Of a stretch of 31,723 nt of DNA, positions 1 through 7,900 are shown piece after piece (positions within the stretch are counted from its first letter, which is position 1; every line of letters begins with the position of its first letter). A program made the position numbers and the translations under genes. Source of the DNA: Bacillota bacterium (GTDB taxonomy: Bacteria > Bacillota > Clostridia > Lachnospirales > Cellulosilyticaceae); NCBI GenBank assembly GCA_023436395.1, contig JAEZJJ010000007.1:1-31723 (forward strand), written 5' to 3'. Under the pieces are notes generated by a model, which saw only the letters and a program-made list of their open reading frames with translations, was not told the DNA's origin and made no database searches.

Positions 1-81
1 CATTTTAACTATCATTCCTTTCGCTGTGCTCAAGGCACAAAAATTTATGAAAAATGTTTAAGCCCCTAACTCCTTTGGCAA

Positions 82-240
82 TACTTTACTCAAGTAAACA
101 ATTATACTACAGAGCACGGGAGGAGAATTGACGATTCCTCATCGGGAAATCCCGTATTTTAACATGTGCCGAATACTTTATCCAAGTACAAATAATTGTG
201 TCATTGAGCACGTACACTAATCTTTGCATAAGCAAAGCCT
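82..240 (+). ncRNA. Candidate IS110 bridge RNA (structured 5' non-coding region)
   Basis: The region upstream of the transposase has no ORF but several perfect short hairpins: 85-89 with 94-98 (loop TCAA), 143-146 with 151-154 (loop AAAT), 222-227 with 232-237 (loop ATAA), and outside this interval 25-29 with 35-39. The pair 114-117/166-169 (GCAC/GTGC) could close a multi-arm structure that contains the 143-154 hairpin and a GAGG..CCTC arm at about 119-140. In IS110-group elements the left-end RNA folds into guide loops for target and donor DNA. The location and structure fit that role. The exact RNA ends and the guide loops are inference. Confidence 0.45.
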
Positions 241-304
241 TGTTTATTCTTAAGTATTCAGTCAATGATTGTTTGCTTTATTTTTTTACCTAAAGGAGTG
301 TTCT

Positions 305-1570
305 ATGCTTAAAATTGTTTATCCTATTTGTTGTGGTATAGACGTCCATAAAAGATTTATTGTGGCTACGCTTGCTATCACTAACTCCAATAATGTTACT
401 ACCTATCAAACTAAGCAGTTTTCAACCTTTACCGATGATTTAATCCACCTAGCCTCTTGGCTTAAGGATAATAACTGTAGTGAAGTCTGTATGGAATCCA
501 CTGGCAAATACTGGATTCCTATTTTTAATGTCCTAGAAACTTCTTGTCGTGTGCTTTTAGCTAATCCTAAATATATCAAAGCTATTCCTGGTAAAAAAAC
601 AGATAAAAAAGATTCTATTTGGATTGCAGACCTTCACAAACACGGTCTTGTTCGTGGCAGTTTAATTCACTCAAAGCCTATCCGTGATCTTAAAGACGTT
701 GTACGTTATAGACGCAAGCTTGTTGCTATGCGTTCTAGTGAAAAAAATAGAGTTCAAAACTCCCTAACCGTCTCTAACATCATGATTTCTAGCGTTGTTT
801 CTGATACTTTCGGTAAATCTAGCTCTGCTATTATTAGTCACATGATTTCTTCCCCTGAAGATACAGATTTTGATTACGAATCTCTTCTTCACAAAAGACT
901 AAAGGCTAAAGCCTCTGACATTGGTCGCTCCCTAGCTCACCACACGCTTTCCTCTACTCAAGCTTCCAAAATGTCTGTTGCCTTTAAACACTTTGACTAC
1001 ATCAATGAATGTATTGATTTAATTGATGAAACCATAGACGTTCTTGCCTCTCCTTTTCAAGATGAAATCAAACGTATTTGTACTATTCCTGGTATAAAAG
1101 ACCTTGCAGCAACAACTATTGTTTCTGAAATAGGCGTTGATATGTCTAAGTTTGATAGTTCTAAACATTTATGCTCTTGGGCTGGGCTAACGCCCCAAAA
1201 TAATGAGAGTGCTGGTAAAAAGAAAAGCGTCCGCATTAGTAAAGCTGGTTCCTATTTAAAACCCGTCCTTGTTCAATGTGCACTTGCTGCTATCAAAGAT
1301 AAAAATAGCCCTTTTCGCATGAAGTATGATCGCATTAAGCGCCGCCGTGGTCACAAACGTGCTTTAATTGCAGTTGCTAGAACTATGATGACATGCATTT
1401 ACCATATGCTCTCTAAAGGAGAAGATTTTAATTATGAACTTTATTTAACCTCTGTAATTAAAGAACCTTCTGTTTCACCAAGTACGTATCAGTTGAATCA
1501 AGCAATTCTTTTATTACAACACAATGGTTATATAGTAAATCTTTTAGATCCTACACCTTCTCCTACTTAG
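305..1570 (+). CDS. IS110-family DEDD transposase (recombinase)
   Basis: This 421-residue protein catalyses excision and integration of the element. The N-terminal RuvC-like DEDD domain shows D13 (in GIDVHKR), E64 (CMESTGKY) and the pair D100/D103 (KKTDKKDS). The C-terminal Transposase_20 domain, about residues 258-345, begins IPGIKDLAATT and carries WAGLTPQNNESAGKKK, where S302 matches the conserved catalytic serine of the family. I chose the ATG at 305 because AAAGGAG at 292-298 lies six bases before it. The upstream in-frame ATG at 269 has no ribosome site and would add residues that do not fit the family start. Length is normal and the frame is intact, so the element could be active. Codon use differs from the neighbours. 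Confidence 0.93.
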   Translation: MLKIVYPICCGIDVHKRFIVATLAITNSNNVTTYQTKQFSTFTDDLIHLASWLKDNNCSEVCMESTGKYWIPIFNVLETSCRVLLANPKYIKAIPGKKTDKKDSIWIADLHKHGLVRGSLIHSKPIRDLKDVVRYRRKLVAMRSSEKNRVQNSLTVSNIMISSVVSDTFGKSSSAIISHMISSPEDTDFDYESLLHKRLKAKASDIGRSLAHHTLSSTQASKMSVAFKHFDYINECIDLIDETIDVLASPFQDEIKRICTIPGIKDLAATTIVSEIGVDMSKFDSSKHLCSWAGLTPQNNESAGKKKSVRISKAGSYLKPVLVQCALAAIKDKNSPFRMKYDRIKRRRGHKRALIAVARTMMTCIYHMLSKGEDFNYELYLTSVIKEPSVSPSTYQLNQAILLLQHNGYIVNLLDPTPSPT

Positions 1571-1663
1571 CCTAAGGTATAAAACTTAATATACTATTTG
1601 TCGCTTTTTGGAGATTTCCAAGGGCTTGTTTATCATGCCCGCTTCTAGGCTTCTTTTATCACA
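1571..1663. other. Junction between IS tail and dapF 3' end
   Basis: No gene. It holds the IS right end and whatever remains of the dapF operon terminator. Two inverted repeats are visible: GGGC 1622-1625 with GCCC 1637-1640, and AGGCTT 1647-1652 with AAGCCT 1666-1671, the second crossing the dapF stop codon. Neither is followed by a good T-run on the minus strand, so no convincing terminator for the glnA operon is left here. Confidence 0.45.
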
Positions 1664-2515
1664 CTAAGCCTCCTTATATTCTATAGTACCGTCAAAAACC
1701 TTAGTAGCAGGTCCTTTCATTAATACAGTACCATCTTCTTGGTAAGTGATTTTTAAATCACCACCACGTAATTTAACAGTAATTTCGTCGCCTTGTTTGC
1801 AATAACCATTTAATACACAACTTACAGCAACAGCACAGGCACCGGTACCACAAGCCCAAGTTTCACCAGAGCCTCTTTCCCAAACACGCATTTTAACAGT
1901 AGTGTTATCTATTATCTGAACAAATTCTGTATTGATTCTCTCAGGGAAAAGTGAATTAAACTCAAACTTTGGACCTATCGTTTCTAAAGGTAAATCATCT
2001 ACATTGTCACAATAAACAACAACATGAGGATTTCCCATCGAGATACAGGTACCATAATATATTTTATCATCAATACAAATAGATTGGTTAATAAAAGTAT
2101 CTTGATTTGAAATAACAGGAATATCTTTTGGATTTAAAATAGCTTTCCCCATATCTACTTCTACATACACTACTTGTTCATCTTCAGTAGTAAGAGTAAG
2201 ATATTTAATTCCACTTAAAGTTTCCAGGGAAATATTTTTCTTGTCGGTATAACCTACTTCATATACAAATTTTCCAATACATCGCGTAGCATTACCACAC
2301 ATCTTACCTTCAGAACCATCTGCATTAAACATACGCATTTTAAAATCAGCTACATCTGAGGGCAAGATCATAACAAGCCCATCAGCACCTATTCCAAAAT
2401 GACGATCACTTATAAATTGAGAAAAGGCACTAGGATTTTCTATAGTGTGCTTAAAACCATCTATATAAACATAGTCGTTACCTATGCCATGCATTTTAGT
2501 AAAGTTAATTTTCAT
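1664..2515 (-). CDS. dapF: Diaminopimelate epimerase
   Basis: DapF interconverts LL- and meso-diaminopimelate for peptidoglycan and lysine synthesis, without a cofactor, using two cysteines. Both are present: C73 in MCGNATRCIG and C222 in WACGTGACA. The N-terminal MHGIGNDYVYID and the GNPHVV segment at about 161-166 are family signatures. The protein is 283 residues, the usual size. The start at 2515 gives the canonical N-terminus MKINFTKMHG and follows an AAGGATG ribosome site. The longer frame reaching 2632 lies inside the preceding gene and is not used. The gene starts 16 bases after the ANTAR gene and is probably the last gene of the glnA operon. The IS110 element lies directly behind its stop. 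Confidence 0.95.
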   Translation of the reverse strand: MKINFTKMHGIGNDYVYIDGFKHTIENPSAFSQFISDRHFGIGADGLVMILPSDVADFKMRMFNADGSEGKMCGNATRCIGKFVYEVGYTDKKNISLETLSGIKYLTLTTEDEQVVYVEVDMGKAILNPKDIPVISNQDTFINQSICIDDKIYYGTCISMGNPHVVVYCDNVDDLPLETIGPKFEFNSLFPERINTEFVQIIDNTTVKMRVWERGSGETWACGTGACAVAVSCVLNGYCKQGDEITVKLRGGDLKITYQEDGTVLMKGPATKVFDGTIEYKEA

Positions 2516-2531
2516 GTCTTCACATCCTTCA

Positions 2532-3101
2532 TTATATTTCATACGTTTTAAGTATATTGTCAGCCACTGCACGTGGAGAAATACGTAGATCCATTGCTTG
2601 TTTTTGGATATACCTGTGTGCTTGTTTCTCATCTAGACCTAAATATTTTATAAGACAGAATTTGGCACGTTCAATGACTTTTACATCATCTACTTTACGT
2701 TTAAGTGCTTGATTTTGTTCACGCAAGGTAGATATGATTTGTTTTGAATTTAGGACAAAAGGGATAGTCTGTAGTAGTACTTGACGATTAATAGGCTTAC
2801 CTATTACAAAAGCCCCCGTAATAGAAACCTTATCTTGGACTTGTTCCTTAATATCAGACTTAACTAGTAGGAGAATAGCAGATAAAGATTTTTCAGCTAT
2901 ATCTAATGCAAGATCAGTACCAAATTCATCACTTAAAGGAGTATTAATAATAGTGAGGTCAAAATCCATATAATCAAACTTTCTTCTTGCTTCACCACCA
3001 GACGTAGCATAATCATAACTAGATAAGTCAAGAGGTTTGAGAATATCGAATAAGGTATCTGAAGACTCTTTTTGGGTCGAAATAATTAAGACCTTTTCCA
3101 T
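2532..3101 (-). CDS. ANTAR-domain RNA-binding regulator with degenerate receiver (NitR/NasT-like)
   Basis: This 189-residue protein has a response-regulator-like N-terminal half (1-115) and a C-terminal ANTAR domain (about 129-184, containing ERAKFCLIKYLGLDEKQAHRYIQKQAM). ANTAR proteins bind paired stem-loops in nascent RNA and prevent termination. The receiver looks inactive as a phosphoacceptor. The usual aspartate position in FDLTIINTPL is N53, and the acidic pair after strand 1 is replaced by STQ, while the conserved lysine K102 (VIGKPI) remains. It sits 41 bases behind glnA and 16 bases before dapF. Clostridial glnA operons are known to carry an ANTAR antiterminator (NitR in C. saccharobutylicum), so control of nitrogen genes is the likely job. 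The RNA targets are not proven. Confidence 0.87.
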   Translation of the reverse strand: MEKVLIISTQKESSDTLFDILKPLDLSSYDYATSGGEARRKFDYMDFDLTIINTPLSDEFGTDLALDIAEKSLSAILLLVKSDIKEQVQDKVSITGAFVIGKPINRQVLLQTIPFVLNSKQIISTLREQNQALKRKVDDVKVIERAKFCLIKYLGLDEKQAHRYIQKQAMDLRISPRAVADNILKTYEI

Positions 3102-3142
3102 GGTTTCAGCTCCTTTATATTAGTTATACAATACCTCTTTCC

Positions 3143-4459
3143 CTAAAGATAATTTTGAATTTCCCACTGATGAACGGTTTGATTATATTCATTCCATTCT
3201 TTATCTTTTTCTATTATATAATTTTGAAATAGGTGTTCGCCTAGTAGGTTTCTTACAAATTCACTATTTTTCATATATAAAAGTGCTTCATTTAAACTAG
3301 TTGGTAAGATTTCTATTTTTTTATCATATAGCTCTTGCTCGGACATTTCATAAGCATTTTGTGTAAGAGCAGGGGAAAGTGATAATTGTGCATTAATACC
3401 TTCTAATCCAGCACCTAATATAAGTGCTAGAGTGAGATAAGGATTACACATGCAATCAGGGCTACGAAGTTCGATACGATTATGACCTTGTATGGTAGAA
3501 GGAATACGTATTAAAGAAGAGCGATTTTTATAGGACCATGTAACATGTTTAGGTGCTTCAAAACCAGAAACAATTCGTTTGTAAGAGTTCACAATAGGAT
3601 TAGTAATAGCAGTCATTTCTATGATATATTTTAAAATACCTGCTATAAATTGTTCAGCAATAACGGGGAGCATACCATTTTGAGTGCTAGTAAAAATATT
3701 TTCACCATTTTTAAACAGAGACATATTAATGTGCATACCTGAACCACTGGTATTCATGAGAGGTTTGGGCATAAAACTAGCATGAAGGCCATTACGCCCT
3801 GCAATAGTTTTAACAACAGTTTTAAAAGATAATATATTATCAGCAGATTCTAAAACACTATCATACTTAAAATCAATTTCATGTTGTCCAAGAGCAGATT
3901 CATGATGTGATGATTCAATTTCAAAGCCCATTTGTTCTAAGGTTAGACAGATTTCACGCCTAGTATTTTCTCCTTGATCTAGAGGAGCAATATCAAAATA
4001 AGTAGCCTTATCTGTGGTTTCTAGAGTAGGATTACCTTCTCCATCTGTTTTAAATAAAAAGAATTCACATTCAGCACCTACCTTACAAACGAAGCCCTTT
4101 TCTTTAGCTTTTTCAATAGTACGCTTTAAGATATATCGACTATCTCCTTCAAAAGCTTTTCCTTCACAAGTTTTTATATCACAAAAAAATCTAGCAACTT
4201 TACCATGTTGTGGACGCCAGGGGAGGATACAAAGAGTAGTAGGATCAGGAAATAAGAAGAGTTCCGAGTCTTCAATAGGATTAAAACCAATAATTGAAGA
4301 AGCATCAAAAGCAACACCTTCATCAAAGGCCTTACTTAATTGGTTTGAAGAAATAGAAATATTTTTAAGCTTACCAAATAAATCACAAAACTGAAGCCTA
4401 ATAAATTTAACATCATTTTCTTCGATGAACCTTAAAGCACCAAGCTTATTATAAGACAT
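3143..4459 (-). CDS. glnA: Glutamine synthetase type I (GSI-alpha)
   Basis: GlnA makes glutamine from glutamate, ammonia and ATP as a cytoplasmic dodecamer. The 438-residue length and the lack of the roughly 25-residue insertion and adenylylation context of GSI-beta place it in the alpha class. Visible motifs include GAECEFFLF (metal and substrate binding, about 123-131), GSGMHINMSLF (about 239-249), the flap segment NSYKRIVSGFEAP, the ATP-site arginines in SYKNRSSLIRIPS, and ELRSPDCMCNPYL. The start at 4459 follows an AGGAGG site. It is first in a glnA-ANTAR-dapF operon, divergent from gltB. GSI-alpha enzymes are usually controlled by feedback and by a regulator rather than by adenylylation. 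Confidence 0.97.
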   Translation of the reverse strand: MSYNKLGALRFIEENDVKFIRLQFCDLFGKLKNISISSNQLSKAFDEGVAFDASSIIGFNPIEDSELFLFPDPTTLCILPWRPQHGKVARFFCDIKTCEGKAFEGDSRYILKRTIEKAKEKGFVCKVGAECEFFLFKTDGEGNPTLETTDKATYFDIAPLDQGENTRREICLTLEQMGFEIESSHHESALGQHEIDFKYDSVLESADNILSFKTVVKTIAGRNGLHASFMPKPLMNTSGSGMHINMSLFKNGENIFTSTQNGMLPVIAEQFIAGILKYIIEMTAITNPIVNSYKRIVSGFEAPKHVTWSYKNRSSLIRIPSTIQGHNRIELRSPDCMCNPYLTLALILGAGLEGINAQLSLSPALTQNAYEMSEQELYDKKIEILPTSLNEALLYMKNSEFVRNLLGEHLFQNYIIEKDKEWNEYNQTVHQWEIQNYL

Positions 4460-4645
4460 AAATAATTCCTCCTTATATGCTTATAGACTTATCTAAATAG
4501 TTAAACACATTCTAAGGGATTTAATAAAGGGTGTAAAGTAAATTATATCTATAAAAAAAATTTTTTAAAAGATAATTGTTATTTAGTATTGAAATTTAAA
4601 GAAATAACAAATGAAAAGAAGAGTAATTTTTTTGAGTAAAATATA

Positions 4646-4673
4646 TTTATAAAAAATTAAAAAAATACATCAA
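4646..4673 (-). promoter_or_regulatory. Probable glnA promoter
   Basis: Read on the minus strand, TTGATG (plus 4668-4673) and TATAAA (plus 4646-4651) are 16 bases apart. This predicts a start near 4639 and a leader of about 180 nt before the glnA ATG at 4459. The surrounding DNA is so AT-rich that alternatives are possible. Confidence 0.5.
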
Positions 4674-4681
4674 TAAAATAC

Positions 4682-4710
4682 TTGACAATATTCTGATTAT
4701 ATAGTATATT
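4682..4710 (+). promoter_or_regulatory. gltBD promoter (sigma-70/sigma-A type)
   Basis: TTGACA at 4682-4687 and TATATT at 4705-4710 are separated by exactly 17 bases. Transcription would start near 4717, leaving a leader of about 200 nt before the gltB start at 4920. Confidence 0.75.
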
Positions 4711-4919
4711 TAACTCCAATTGTTTTGGATGTTATTTTGGATAAAAATTGAATAAATTAATGAGACTAGTTTTGTGTTATGTTTCATTTACAAGTTATGA
4801 AATCAAAATTTGTATTTTTACAAGTTCTATTTTGTATGTCTTTATTAAGACTATAAATAGATGTTGAAAAAATCGATTTTGATTTTTTTCGTTATATACT
4901 AATTTATAGGAGGTTAACT

Positions 4920-7900
4920 ATGAAAGATAATTTTAAAAATCAACATCCTTACCAGCAACAAGGACTTTACGATCCAAGATTTGAACATGATAATTGTGGT
5001 ATTGGAGCAATCGTCAATATTAAAGGCATTAGATCACGAGGAGTTGTTGAAAATGCACTTAAAATTGTTGAGAACCTAGAACATAGGGCAGGAAAAGATG
5101 GAGAAGGAAAAACAGGAGATGGTGTAGGGATTTTACTTCAAATTTGTCATGACTTCTTTAAAGATGAGACAAAAAAGATAGGAATAACACTAGGCAATGA
5201 AAGGGACTACGGGATTGGAATGTTTTTCTTTCCACAGAATGAATTAAAAAGAAACCAAGAGAAGAAGTTGTTTGAAGTAATTGTGCAAAAAGAGGGATTA
5301 GAATTCTTAGGTTGGAGAAGTGTACCTACTAATCCGGAAGTGCTTGGACAAAAAGCTTTTGATAATATGCCTTATATTATGCAAGGATTTGTAAAACGTC
5401 CACATGGTTGTAAGAAAGGTATAGAATTTGACCGTAAGCTTTATATTGCAAGGAGAATATTTGAACAGAGCTGTGAAAATACTTATGTGGTATCTCTATC
5501 AAGCCGTACCATAGTATATAAAGGAATGTTTTTGGTAAAGGAATTAAGACAATTTTTTAGTGATCTTCAAAGTGAAGACTATACATCAGCAATTGCTACA
5601 GTACACTCTCGTTTTAGTACTAATACAAACCCAAGTTGGCAAAAAGCACACCCGAATCGTTTTATTGTACATAATGGAGAAATTAACACAATTACTGGTA
5701 ATGCAGATAAAATGTTAGCAAGAGAAGAATCTATAAGTTGCAAGCCGCTTAAAGAACATATGCATAAGATTCTTCCGATTGTGGATGCAAACGGGTCTGA
5801 TTCTGCAAGGCTTGATAATGCTTTAGAATTTATGGTAATGGCAGGTATGGAATTACCACTAGCTGTTATGATTATGATTCCTGAACCATGGGAAAATAAC
5901 AGAGCTATGTCACAGGAGAAAAAAGATTTTTATCAATATTATGCAACAATGATGGAACCATGGGATGGTCCAGCTTCTATTTTGTTCTCAGATGGAGACA
6001 TCATGGGTGCAATATTAGATAGAAATGGACTTAGGCCATCTCGTTACTATATTACAGATGATCATCATTTAATACTTGCTTCCGAAGTTGGAGCAGTAGA
6101 GATTCCAACTGAGAAGATTATCAAAAAGGAAAGATTAAGACCAGGGAAAATGCTCTTAGTTGATACTGTACAAGGTAAACTCATTGATGATGAAGATTTA
6201 AAAACAGAATATGCTAGCCGTGAACCTTATGGAGAATGGTTAGATAATAATTTAGTAGAACTAGAATCTCTTCACATTCCCAATAAGAATGTAGAGAGAT
6301 ACACAGAATCGGAGCTTAAAAGATTACAAAAAGCATTTGGATATTCTTATGAAGATATTAAGACTAGTATTTTACCAATGGCTAAAGCAGGAGAAGAACC
6401 AGTAGCTGCCATGGGTGCTGACAGTGCATTACCACCTCTTTCTAATACAAATCCACCACTATTTAGTTACTTCAAACAGCTATTTGCTCAAGTAACAAAT
6501 CCTCCATTTGATGCAATTAGGGAAGAAATAGTAACTTCTACTTCTGTATATGTAGGAGCAGATGGAAATATTTTAGAAGAAAAAGCAAAAAACTGCCATG
6601 TGCTAAAAGTAAGTAATCCAATTTTGACAAGTACGGATATGTTAAAGATTAAGTCTATGAAAGTACCAGGTTTTAAAGTTGAAGTATTACCTATTACCTA
6701 CTACAAAAATACTTCTTTAGATAAAGCCATTGAACACTTATTTATTGCAGCAGATAAGGCATATCGTGATGGAGCAAATATCTTAATTCTTTCAGACAGA
6801 GGGGTAGATGAATATCATGTAGCAATGCCATCATTATTAGCAGTATCAGCTATGCAACAACATTTAGTGTCAACTAAAAAAAGAACATCTGTAGCAATGA
6901 TTTTAGAGAGTGCTGAACCAAGAGAAGTACATCATTTTGCGACGCTTCTAGGTTATGGCGCATGTGCAATTAATCCTTATTTAGCACAGGATACAATTAG
7001 ATACTTAATTGATACAAAGGTGCTTGATAAAGATTACTATGCTGCAGAGTATGATTATAATAAATCTATTCTTAAAGGTATCGTAAAGATAGCTTCTAAA
7101 ATGGGGATTTCTACAATTCAATCCTATCAAGGGTCAAAAATATTTGAAGCAATGGGAATCAATAAAGATGTTGTTGATAAGTACTTTACCAATACAGTAA
7201 GTCGTGTAGGTGGCATTACCCTTCAAGATATTAATAAAAGATCACACAAACTTCATTCAAGTGCATTTGATCCATTAGGCTTAGATGTAACTAGTGATGT
7301 AGATAGCATTGGAAGCCATAAATTGAGAAGTGGAAAAGAAGAGCACTTGTATAATCCAGAGACTATTCACTTACTTCAAGAAGCAACAAGAACTAATGAT
7401 TATAGTACCTTCAAAGAGTTTAGTGAGGCGATTAATAAAGAAAATCGTACAATGAATCTAAGAAATATATTGGACTTTAAGTTTTCGGAAAATGGTGGTA
7501 TTCCTATTGAAGAAGTTGAAAGTGTAGCGAGTATTGTAAAACGTTTTAAAACAGGAGCAATGTCCTATGGTTCTATTTCTAAAGAAGCTCATGAAACAAT
7601 GGCAATTGCAATGAATCAAATTGGTGGTAAATCAAATAGTGGTGAAGGTGGGGAAGATTTAGATCGTCTGAAAGATGAGAAAAGATGCTCAGCAATTAAG
7701 CAAGTTGCATCAGGACGATTTGGTGTAACATCTGAATATCTAGTAAGCGCTAAAGAAATTCAAATCAAGATGGCACAGGGTGCAAAGCCGGGTGAAGGTG
7801 GTCAATTACCAGGAGAAAAGGTATATCCATGGGTTGCAAAAACAAGGCATTCAACTCCGGGTGTAGGCCTTATCTCACCACCACCACATCATGATATTTA

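Larger units (their letters stand above)
1..1660 (+). mobile_element. IS110-family insertion sequence (outer ends not resolved)
   Basis: A DEDD transposase gene at 305-1570 is preceded by about 300 bases of hairpin-rich non-coding DNA and followed by a short tail that runs to the dapF stop codon at 1664. A long 5' non-coding part and short 3' part is the layout of the IS110 group proper, as opposed to the IS1111 group, which carries its RNA downstream. IS110 elements lack conspicuous terminal inverted repeats and I found none, so both ends are uncertain: the left end may lie before base 1 and the right end lies between 1571 and about 1663. The transposase uses CGT/CGC arginine codons freely while the neighbouring genes favour AGA, which fits recent arrival. 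Confidence 0.8.
4460..4919. promoter_or_regulatory. Divergent control region between glnA and gltB
   Basis: 460 bases without a gene, very AT-rich. Besides the two promoters listed separately it contains a 9-bp inverted repeat in the glnA leader (4576-4584 with 4602-4610). In the roughly 200-nt gltB leader there are direct repeats TTTTGGAT (4723 and 4735) and TTTACAAGTT (4787 and 4817), and hairpins at 4810-4823 (TTGTA/TACAA, loop TTTT), 4838-4851 (GTCTT/AAGAC, loop TATT) and 4867-4888 (AAAAAATC/GATTTTTT with a six-base loop). Such leaders are the kind of place an ANTAR antiterminator acts, but I see no perfect pair of hexaloop hairpins with the consensus A1/G4. Two GAGTAA copies lie at 4621 and 4634. 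Confidence 0.6.

Noticed and set aside
1..1660. Terminal inverted repeats or target-site duplications of the IS
   Set aside because: None visible; IS110 elements usually lack them and the left end may lie outside the window.
2516..2632. Longer DapF starting at 2632
   Set aside because: The extra 39 residues overlap the ANTAR gene and precede the canonical MKINFTKMHG start, which has its own ribosome site.
4014..4394. Plus-strand open frame inside glnA
   Set aside because: It is fully contained in the well-supported glnA on the other strand and has no ribosome site or recognisable protein.
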